Below are positions 1-5,546 of a stretch of 11,866 nt of DNA, one piece after another; position 1 is the stretch's first letter, and every line of letters starts with the position of its first letter. Source of the stretch: Caryophanales bacterium UBA5732 (lineage in GTDB: Bacteria; Bacillota_I; Bacilli_A; Izemoplasmatales; Hujiaoplasmataceae). The position numbers were made by a program, and so were the translations under genes. Under the pieces are notes generated by a model. The model was not told where the DNA came from and searched no databases. It worked only from the letters and a program-made list of their open reading frames with translations. The stretch spans positions 1 to 11,866 of the forward strand of contig DIGC01000067.1 in the NCBI GenBank assembly GCA_002419445.1, given 5' to 3'.

Positions 1-516
1 CGTCAAATTGCTTTTGGAAAGTATCTATATATTGAAAAAGAAGATTTTCTTGAAGAAAAACCAAATAAAAAATGGAAAAGATTATCTTTAGGTTTAGAAG
101 TTAGATTAATGCATGCTTATTTCATTAAATGTAATGAAGTAATATACAATGAGGATGGAACAGTAAAAGAATTACACTGTACTTATGATGAATTAACAAA
201 ATCTGGAAGCGGTTTTGATGAAAGAAAACCGAATGGAAATATTCATTTCGTCGAAGCTACTACAGCTATACCAGCAAAAATTAATTTATTTGAACCATTG
301 TTAATCGACTCGGATGCAAAGAAAGAATTAATTTCGAGAATAAACCCTAATTCTTGGACGACTTTTGATGGTTTTGTAGAACCGTCACTGAAAGGCACAA
401 AACCCCTCGAAAGATTTCAATTTATTAGAAAAGGATTTTTTGCGACAGATTATGATTCTAATGAGAATGAATATATTTTTAACAGAATTGTAGAACTTAA
501 ATCATCATTTAATTAA
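1..516 (+). CDS. glnS: Glutaminyl-tRNA synthetase, C-terminal part (5' end outside window)
   Basis: The frame is open from base 1 to TAA at 514-516, giving the last 171 residues. The enzyme charges tRNA(Gln) with glutamine in the cytoplasm. The visible part is the C-terminal two-barrel anticodon-binding region. It shows the GlnRS-type strings FGKYLYIEKEDF near its start, then GLEVRLMHAYFIKCNEV, HCTYDELTKSGSGFDERK, GNIHFV, GFVEPSLKG, and the final FNRIVELK that aligns with the end of E. coli GlnS. GluRS has a quite different helical anticodon domain, so GltX is excluded. The catalytic HIGH/KMSKS half lies outside the window, so intactness cannot be judged. The internal ATG at 109 is Met37 of this fragment, not a start. 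Its stop lies within a terminator palindrome shared with convergent pncB. GlnRS is not universal in low-GC Gram-positives, many of which use GatCAB instead. Confidence 0.95.
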   Translation, partial: RQIAFGKYLYIEKEDFLEEKPNKKWKRLSLGLEVRLMHAYFIKCNEVIYNEDGTVKELHCTYDELTKSGSGFDERKPNGNIHFVEATTAIPAKINLFEPLLIDSDAKKELISRINPNSWTTFDGFVEPSLKGTKPLERFQFIRKGFFATDYDSNENEYIFNRIVELKSSFN

Positions 517-545
517 AAAGAGACGAATTCGTCTCTTTTTAATTA
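510..545. terminator. Bidirectional Rho-independent terminator, perfect 36-nt palindrome
   Basis: Bases 510-545 are perfectly self-complementary and centred between 527 and 528. In RNA this is a 16-bp stem with an AATT loop (526-529). The inner stem is AGAGACG/CGTCTCT, followed by a U-run, on either strand. It lies between the converging glnS and pncB genes and contains the last codon plus stop (AAT TAA) of both, at 511-516 on plus and 539-544 on minus. Only 22 bases separate the two stop codons. Confidence 0.93.
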
Positions 546-1969
546 CTCTTAATCAATTTTTGTTTTATATCCCATAGTTTGTTAGATAAATCAACATAAT
601 ATTCATGAGGATAATCAAATCTTCGGACTTCTTCCCAAAGGCTAGCGAGTTCCTTTGAGGTAAATTCTCTTATCTCTTGTAAGGTGGGAAGTGAGTAAAC
701 TCTTTCCCCGTTTTTATATATTAAATTCTGCATTTCTTTTATGGTGAATTTCTCAAAAGTTTTGCTTTTCCAGGTGTTGTAGGGGTTGAAAATGGTTAAT
801 GGCTTAGTTAAGTCAATTGTCTCATCATGTAAGGTGATTAAATCCGCTTCCGCTTTATCACTTTCCGAATACACTCTATAAACTTTTTTGAAGTGTGGTG
901 TTGTAATTTTTTCAACATTATCACTTATTTTTATCTTAGGTATAATTTTGTTATTTTTTTCGATAGCCACAAGTTTATATACTGAGCCAAACACGGGATC
1001 GCTTTTGGATGTGATTAATCTTTCGCCAACACCAAATATGTCGATTGGCGCCCCCTGACTTAGCAGAGTTTGAATTAATCTTTCATCTAAAGCGTTACTT
1101 ACAATAATTTTACATTCATGTAAACCGGCTTCATCAAACATTTTACGTGCTTGTTTTGCTAAATAAGTCAAGTCTCCAGAATCGATACGAATAGAATAAT
1201 TTTTAGCATTTAACGGTAGAAGGATTTCTTTTATTACTTTTATAGCGTTTGGTACTCCGCTATCCAATGTATCATATGTATCAACTAAAAAGGTTGAATG
1301 ATTAGGATAGGTTTTCGCATAAGCCTTAAATGCTTCATATTCATTGTCAAACAGTTGAACCCATGAATGCGCCATAGTTCCACCAGCTGGTACGTTGAAA
1401 AGTTTGTCAGCCACTACATTGCTTGTGCCATCAATACCACCAATATAAGCAGCTCTAGCTCCTAGAATACTGCTAGACTCTCCATGAGCTCTTCTAGCAC
1501 CCATCTCTAAGACTTTTTTGCCTTGCGCAGCATATTTAATTCGCGACGCTTTTGTGGCTATTAAACTTTGATGATTAATAGTCTGCAAAAAGAAGGTTTC
1601 GATAATTTGCGCTTCGATAATTTTAGCCTTAACAGTAACTACAGGCTCATTAGGAAACATAACGCTTCCTTCTTTAAAAGCATATATATCTCCAGTGAAT
1701 TTAAATTCACTCAAGTATTTTAAGAACTCTTCATTAAAGAATTTATGTTTTCTTAAATATATAATATCATCCTCAGCGAAGTGAAAGTTGTCAATAAAAT
1801 CGACAAGAGTTTCTAATCCAGCAAAGATAGCGTATCCTCCGTTGTCTGGAGTTTTTCTAAAATAGAGATCAAAGTAAACAATTTTGTCTTTTTTACCTTC
1901 TAAAAAAAATCCGTTAGCCATAGTCAATTCATAAAAATCGACTAACATTGATTGACTGTACTTAATCAT
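539..1969 (-). CDS. pncB: Nicotinate phosphoribosyltransferase
   Basis: A 476-aa cytoplasmic enzyme that converts nicotinate and PRPP, with ATP, to nicotinate mononucleotide, the committed step of Preiss-Handler NAD salvage. Family landmarks in order: LVDFYELTMANGFF at residues 9-22; EMGARRAHG (155-163); the GTSNVVADKLFNVPAGGTMAHSW block (181-203), where His201 matches the phosphorylated histidine of the family; RIDSGDL (261-267), part of the PRPP/product pocket; and IFGVGERLITS (311-321). Length is normal for the Gram-positive form. The ATG overlaps the TGA of upstream pncA as ATGA (1966-1969), and no strong Shine-Dalgarno precedes it, so translation is probably coupled to pncA. The gene ends inside the palindromic terminator shared with glnS. 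Identification is secure; substrate specificity (nicotinate rather than nicotinamide) is inferred from family and from pairing with PncA. Confidence 0.96.
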   Translation of the reverse strand: MIKYSQSMLVDFYELTMANGFFLEGKKDKIVYFDLYFRKTPDNGGYAIFAGLETLVDFIDNFHFAEDDIIYLRKHKFFNEEFLKYLSEFKFTGDIYAFKEGSVMFPNEPVVTVKAKIIEAQIIETFFLQTINHQSLIATKASRIKYAAQGKKVLEMGARRAHGESSSILGARAAYIGGIDGTSNVVADKLFNVPAGGTMAHSWVQLFDNEYEAFKAYAKTYPNHSTFLVDTYDTLDSGVPNAIKVIKEILLPLNAKNYSIRIDSGDLTYLAKQARKMFDEAGLHECKIIVSNALDERLIQTLLSQGAPIDIFGVGERLITSKSDPVFGSVYKLVAIEKNNKIIPKIKISDNVEKITTPHFKKVYRVYSESDKAEADLITLHDETIDLTKPLTIFNPYNTWKSKTFEKFTIKEMQNLIYKNGERVYSLPTLQEIREFTSKELASLWEEVRRFDYPHEYYVDLSNKLWDIKQKLIKSN

Positions 1970-2493
1970 TTGTTTAAAACTTCAACATGAAGTCCCTCAA
2001 GAACATCCAAGGTTTTCTTGTGTAGAGTTTTATCGAACGATTCAGTAGCTGAAGCGTCAACAACAATATGAGCGTTCGGAAGAGCGCTTTTTGCTATAAC
2101 GGCATTACTGATTACACAGATGTTCGAAACTAATCCACACAACTCGATAAGTTGATAATCTTTATTTTCTAAATATTTACCTAACTCGAGAGAAGGAAAA
2201 GTGTTTTTCTCAAAGACCTTATCTTTTAGGGATTTTAAGACAAATATGTCTTGGTGCAAATCGTGCCCTGTAGTGCCTTTAATGCAATGTTTGACAGGAA
2301 GATTGTTTCCTTCTTCGGTGCTTAAATAATTATCCGTATGTGTATCTAGTGTAAAGATTATGTCATCCCCACTAGTTCTATAACTAATAATTTTTTCAAT
2401 GATTTTGTCTTTGATATTTAGTGCTTCTTCAAATCCAAGTGCACCATTTATAAAGTCATTCTGAAAATCTACTACAATTAAACATTTTTTCAT
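1966..2493 (-). CDS. pncA: Nicotinamidase (isochorismatase-like cysteine hydrolase)
   Basis: A 175-aa enzyme that hydrolyses nicotinamide to nicotinate and ammonia, feeding PncB encoded directly after it. The catalytic triad can be placed: Asp9 in VVDFQNDF, Lys96 in FEKNTF, and Cys126 in GLVSNICVISNA, which also carries the usual cis-peptide (Val122-Ser123). Metal-site residues fit Asp50 and His52 (LDTHTDNY), Glu60 or Glu61, and His69 in the LPVKHCIKGT string, a variant common in Firmicutes. The ATG start has a strong AAAGGAG seven bases upstream. The gene is first in a two-gene operon with pncB (4-bp ATGA overlap). The broader isochorismatase-like family includes other amidases, but the triad, the metal residues and the pncB neighbour make nicotinamidase the best call. 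Confidence 0.92.
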   Translation of the reverse strand: MKKCLIVVDFQNDFINGALGFEEALNIKDKIIEKIISYRTSGDDIIFTLDTHTDNYLSTEEGNNLPVKHCIKGTTGHDLHQDIFVLKSLKDKVFEKNTFPSLELGKYLENKDYQLIELCGLVSNICVISNAVIAKSALPNAHIVVDASATESFDKTLHKKTLDVLEGLHVEVLNK

Positions 2494-2500
2494 GTAATCA

Positions 2501-2507
2501 CTCCTTT
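2501..2507 (-). promoter_or_regulatory. Ribosome binding site of pncA
   Basis: Read on the minus strand this is AAAGGAG, followed by TGATTAC and the ATG. It is a near-complete match to the anti-Shine-Dalgarno complement at ideal spacing. It fixes the start at 2493. Confidence 0.85.
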
Positions 2508-2519
2508 ATTCAAGAATAA
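2506..2519. repeat. Inverted repeat at the predicted pncA transcription start (candidate operator)
   Basis: TTATTC-AA-GAATAA is a perfect 6+6 inverted repeat. It sits directly downstream of the pncA -10 box, and its centre (2512/2513) is where transcription should begin. Position and symmetry suit a repressor site, but the arms are short and AT-rich, so chance is possible. Confidence 0.35.
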
Positions 2520-2548
2520 TTATAACACCATATCAAGCAAAAGATGAA
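2519..2548 (-). promoter_or_regulatory. Promoter of the pncA-pncB operon (extended -10)
   Basis: On the minus strand a perfect TATAAT (2519-2524) is preceded by TGT, an extended -10 element (TGn). The -35 is weak: TTCATC at 2543-2548 with an 18-bp spacer is the best candidate. Transcription should start near 2512, giving a 5' leader of roughly 19 bases. Confidence 0.7.
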
Positions 2549-2560
2549 GACAAAGCAAGA

Positions 2561-2585
2561 AAAAAACGCCTTGACGGCGTTTTTT
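2561..2585 (-). terminator. Rho-independent terminator of sodA
   Basis: A 10-bp stem (2561-2570 with 2576-2585, core ACGCC/GGCGT) has a 5-base loop, and a U-run when read on the minus strand. It lies 12 bases beyond the sodA stop and just upstream of the pncA promoter, insulating the two minus-strand units. Confidence 0.92.
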
Positions 2586-2597
2586 AATGAAAATATA

Positions 2598-3203
2598 TTA
2601 TAAAAAGGATTCGAAATTTTTAGATACTTGCGCCCAATTGACTACATTCCAGAAACCTTTAATGTAATCGGGACGACGGTTTTGATAATTAAGGTAATAA
2701 GCATGCTCCCAAACATCTAGTGCTAGGATTGGATTACCTAACGAAAATGGTGTGTCTTGATTTGGCGTTGAAGTTACGATTAATTGACCATTTTTATTGA
2801 CTACTAACCAAGCCCAACCACTGCCAAATCTAGTAACTGCTGAATTTGAAAATTCTTCTTTAAACTGATCGACTGATCCAAAATCTCTTATAATCGCAGC
2901 TTCAAGTTTAGAACTCATATGAGTATTTTCTGGCGATAAGATTTCCCAAAACAATCGATGATTGTAATAACCTCCACCATTATTAATTACAGCTTGACGA
3001 GATTTTTCAGATACTGAATCGATGTTTTTTAAGACTTCTTCAACATCCTTTTGTAAAAGATCATCTTGACCATTTAAAGCATCAATATACTTTGTAATGT
3101 ATCCTTGATGATGCTTGGTGTGATGAATCTCCATGGTTTTAGCATCAATGTAAGGTTCTAATGCGTTATATTTAAAAGATAACTCTGGTAAAATATGTTT
3201 CAT
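2598..3203 (-). CDS. sodA: Superoxide dismutase, Mn/Fe family
   Basis: A 201-aa cytoplasmic enzyme that converts superoxide to peroxide and oxygen. The N-terminal helical hairpin carries MEIHHTKHHQ, with metal ligand His27, and NHRLFW with His82. The C-terminal alpha/beta domain carries Asp163 and His167 in DVWEHAYY. Gln149 in TPNQDTP and glycines 76-78 (NNGGGYYNH) place the active-site Gln as in Mn-type enzymes; the usual His after GG is Tyr79. Metal choice cannot be settled by eye, and a cambialistic enzyme is possible. I chose the ATG at 3201-3203. An in-frame GTG at 3210-3212 would add three residues, but it overlaps the AAAAGGAG ribosome site. The protein from this ATG aligns end to end with E. 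coli SodA. It is monocistronic, with its own promoter and terminator, and divergent from pcrA. Confidence 0.97.
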   Translation of the reverse strand: MKHILPELSFKYNALEPYIDAKTMEIHHTKHHQGYITKYIDALNGQDDLLQKDVEEVLKNIDSVSEKSRQAVINNGGGYYNHRLFWEILSPENTHMSSKLEAAIIRDFGSVDQFKEEFSNSAVTRFGSGWAWLVVNKNGQLIVTSTPNQDTPFSLGNPILALDVWEHAYYLNYQNRRPDYIKGFWNVVNWAQVSKNFESFL

Positions 3204-3211
3204 ATAAATCA

Positions 3212-3219
3212 CTCCTTTT
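3212..3219 (-). promoter_or_regulatory. Ribosome binding site of sodA (decides the start)
   Basis: AAAAGGAG on the minus strand is followed by TGATTTAT and then ATG. Because it overlaps the upstream in-frame GTG (3210-3212), it excludes that GTG as initiator and sets the start at 3203. Confidence 0.88.
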
Positions 3220-3235
3220 GTTTATTTGTACTTTC

Positions 3236-3264
3236 ATTATCTCATAAAAATGTTTCGAATTCAA
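3236..3264 (-). promoter_or_regulatory. Promoter of sodA
   Basis: On the minus strand: TTGAAT (3259-3264), a 17-bp spacer, and GATAAT (3236-3241). This is a good housekeeping-sigma match with optimal spacing. Predicted transcription starts near 3229, with a leader of about 26 bases before the ATG. Confidence 0.72.
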
Positions 3265-3269
3265 AACAT
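3250..3269. repeat. Imperfect inverted repeat over the sodA -35 box (candidate operator)
   Basis: ATGTTTCGAA/TTCAAAACAT pairs at 9 of 10 positions with no spacer. It fully covers the sodA -35 hexamer, where a redox- or metal-responsive repressor could act. It does not match the PerR or Fur consensus I know, so the regulator is unnamed. Confidence 0.4.
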
Positions 3270-3311
3270 ATGCTCAAGCGTCTGTTTTCAAAGAAATATC
3301 GTTCATATATG

Positions 3312-3340
3312 TTATGAAAACCATAGAAATATGGTATAAT
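3312..3340 (+). promoter_or_regulatory. Promoter of the pcrA-ligA-uvrA-hprK run (extended -10)
   Basis: A perfect TATAAT (3335-3340) is preceded by TGG, an extended -10. The -35 TTATGA (3312-3317) matches only in part, at a 17-bp spacer. Transcription should start near 3347, only about ten bases before the GTG start codon, so the leader would be extremely short. Confidence 0.7.
3320..3335. repeat. Short inverted repeat abutting the pcrA -10 box
   Basis: ACCATA-GAAA-TATGGT is a perfect 6+6 inverted repeat lying in the promoter spacer and touching the first base of the -10. It may be an operator or only a by-product of the TGG extension and AT-rich sequence. Confidence 0.3.
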
Positions 3341-3344
3341 ATTT

Positions 3345-3353
3345 AAAGGTGAT
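3345..3353 (+). promoter_or_regulatory. Ribosome binding site of pcrA (supports a GTG start)
   Basis: AAAGGTGAT pairs with the anti-Shine-Dalgarno through GGTGAT and ends three bases before GTG (3357). The only nearby ATG (3355-3357) is immediately followed by TGA, so GTG is the start. The predicted transcript 5' end falls inside this element. Confidence 0.75.
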
Positions 3354-3356
3354 AAT

Positions 3357-5546
3357 GTGAAAGAAAAGATACTAGAAAATTTAAATACACAACAAATTCT
3401 AGCTGTTCAAAACGTTCACGGACCAATCATGGCAGTTGCAGGTGCGGGTTCGGGGAAAACACGAGTTTTGACAAGAAGAATTGCGTATTTAATAAAAGAA
3501 CAAGGCATTTATCCCGGGAAAATATTAGCAATAACTTTCACAAATAAAGCTGCCGAAGAAATGCGTAAGAGAGTTTTAAATTTGTTAGATGTTTCAATTG
3601 AAGAAGCTTGGATATCAACTTTCCACGCTATGGGAGCTAAAATCCTAAGAAATGACATTCATCATTTAGGTTACAAGCGCGACTATCAAATAATTGACGA
3701 TGAAGATAGTACTATTATTGTAAAAAACTTAATGAAAGACCATAATTATGATAGAAAAAATTTTTCACCTAAAATAACCTCTCATCTTTTCGCTGCCATC
3801 AAAGGTCAACATGCATCATTTAATAGCCTTCAAGAACCGATTAGGTCAATGGTTCTGCAATTATATCCACTTTATAATGCATACTTAAAGAAGAATAATT
3901 TAGTTGATTTTCAAGATTTATTAGTTCTTGTTTTAGAACTATTTCAGAAACATCCTGACGTGTTAAAAAAGTATCAAGAGAAGTTCGAATATATCCTTGT
4001 CGATGAATTTCAGGACACTAATGATTTGCAGTACGAAATTGTTCATATGTTAGCGGTAAATCATCGAAACCTATTTATTGTGGGCGATGAAGATCAAAGC
4101 ATATATGCTTTTAGGGGATCTAATATTCAAAATATTAGGAAGTTTATTGAAGACTTTCCTGAACATATAACGATTATGCTGAATCAAAATTATAGATCCC
4201 AAGACTCTATTTTAAAAGCGGCAAATTCAGTTATTAAAAATAATCGAAATAGAATAAAAAAAGAATTGTTTTCTACTTTAGGATCGGGAGATAAAATTAT
4301 TCATTTTAAAGCCGGAACCGATGAAGAAGAAGCATATTTTGTTTACGAAAAAATCAAGAGTTATTGGAAAAATGGTATAAAGTTGAACGATATAGCAATC
4401 TTATATCGTAATAACGCTATGAGTAGAAAATTTGAAGATATTTTTTTAAAATTTAACGTTCCTCATCGTGTTATCGGGAATATTTCTTTTTATAAAAGAA
4501 AAGAAATTAAGGATATCATTGCCTATTTACATTTGATAATTAATATGGGCGATGATTATGCGTTCTCCAGAGTATATAACACACCTAAAAGGGGCATAGG
4601 AGAAGCAACCTTTGCAAAATTAGTTGAAGAAGCTATTGATAATAACTTGCGTTTGTTTGACGTGATTGATGAAAATAACGAAAATTTAAAAGGAAAAGCA
4701 AAAGAATCGATGCTTAATCTTAAAAACACAATAATAAGTTTAAAAGAAAAAATTAATGAACAATCCTTACTAGATACTTATGACCAATTGGTAGAACAAT
4801 CCGGATACAAGGCGATGCTTGAAAGCGATGACGCTACATTAGATAGAAGTTTTCAATCAGAGCGACGCCTGGATAATCTTAATGAGTTCAAAAGTTTAAT
4901 GATGGAAAAAATTGCAGGATATGATATTAATTTTAATAATTATGAAATTTTGGTTAATTTATTAAATGATCTTGCTTTACATGAACAAGCTCAAGAAATT
5001 GACGAAAAAGGCGAGTATGTAAATTTGATGACAGTTCACGCGGCCAAAGGACTCGAATTTAAAATCGTATTTGTTACCTGCTTAGAACAATCTCTATTTC
5101 CATCAAATCAAAGTTTAACTGAATCAATGAACATTGATGAAGAACGGAGACTCTTTTATGTGGCTTTGACACGAGCTAAAGATCAAGTTTATTTGACTAA
5201 CTGTCAAACAAGATTCATGTATGGACACTATATGATGAATTCAGATTCGCAGTTTATCGACGAAATAGATCCTGATTATCTAGATAGAAGAGGGATGTAT
5301 CAACCGAAAAAACTTAATTTTGAAAAACCTAAACAAAGGAAATCAATTGAGTTAGATGAAAGCAAATATACATATGAAGCGGTAAAACAAAGCGTCAGTG
5401 TCGGAAATAAAATTGAACATAAAACCTTTGGAAAAGGTGTTGTCGTTGCAATTGAAGATGACAAAATAAGAGTAGCTTTCCCTAGCCCTATTGGAATAAA
5501 AATATTGATTAAAGATCATCCTAGTTATGAGGTGGTGACCAAATAA
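3357..5546 (+). CDS. pcrA: ATP-dependent DNA helicase PcrA (UvrD-like, SF1A)
   Basis: A 729-aa 3'-5' helicase that acts in replication, excision repair and removal of RecA or stalled polymerase. Every SF1 motif is visible: the Q-motif region (NTQQILAV, residues 10-17), Walker A AGAGSGKT (28-35), Ia TFTNKAAEEM (60-69), II DEFQDTN (216-222), III GDEDQSIYAFRGS (243-255), IV NYRS (278-281), V VHAAKGLEF (560-568) and VI YVALTRAK (601-608). The tail from about residue 682 (VGNKIEHKTFGKGVV) is the Tudor-like domain that contacts RNA polymerase. Length is typical of Gram-positive PcrA. The start is GTG, supported by the adjacent GGTGAT and by alignment of the first helix. It heads the plus-strand run; its TAA shares one base with the ligA ATG (TAATG), as in the widespread pcrA-ligA pair. 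Confidence 0.97.
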   Translation: MKEKILENLNTQQILAVQNVHGPIMAVAGAGSGKTRVLTRRIAYLIKEQGIYPGKILAITFTNKAAEEMRKRVLNLLDVSIEEAWISTFHAMGAKILRNDIHHLGYKRDYQIIDDEDSTIIVKNLMKDHNYDRKNFSPKITSHLFAAIKGQHASFNSLQEPIRSMVLQLYPLYNAYLKKNNLVDFQDLLVLVLELFQKHPDVLKKYQEKFEYILVDEFQDTNDLQYEIVHMLAVNHRNLFIVGDEDQSIYAFRGSNIQNIRKFIEDFPEHITIMLNQNYRSQDSILKAANSVIKNNRNRIKKELFSTLGSGDKIIHFKAGTDEEEAYFVYEKIKSYWKNGIKLNDIAILYRNNAMSRKFEDIFLKFNVPHRVIGNISFYKRKEIKDIIAYLHLIINMGDDYAFSRVYNTPKRGIGEATFAKLVEEAIDNNLRLFDVIDENNENLKGKAKESMLNLKNTIISLKEKINEQSLLDTYDQLVEQSGYKAMLESDDATLDRSFQSERRLDNLNEFKSLMMEKIAGYDINFNNYEILVNLLNDLALHEQAQEIDEKGEYVNLMTVHAAKGLEFKIVFVTCLEQSLFPSNQSLTESMNIDEERRLFYVALTRAKDQVYLTNCQTRFMYGHYMMNSDSQFIDEIDPDYLDRRGMYQPKKLNFEKPKQRKSIELDESKYTYEAVKQSVSVGNKIEHKTFGKGVVVAIEDDKIRVAFPSPIGIKILIKDHPSYEVVTK
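5529..5538 (+). promoter_or_regulatory. Ribosome binding site of ligA inside the pcrA 3' end
   Basis: GAGGTGGTGA lies in the last codons of pcrA, seven bases before the ligA ATG at 5546. It is a strong signal and suggests that ligA initiates independently as well as by TAATG coupling. Confidence 0.75.

Noticed and set aside
109..111. ATG at 109 as the start of a separate 135-aa gene
   Set aside because: The frame is open and homologous to GlnRS from base 1, so this is an internal methionine of a truncated gene.
3204..3212. Upstream GTG start for sodA adding three residues
   Set aside because: The GTG overlaps the Shine-Dalgarno used by the ATG at 3203, and the ATG version aligns end to end with known SodA.
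3300..3317. Second LexA-like box around CATATATG (3304-3311)
   Set aside because: Only about 8 of 12 positions match and one half-site is missing, within what AT-rich sequence gives by chance.
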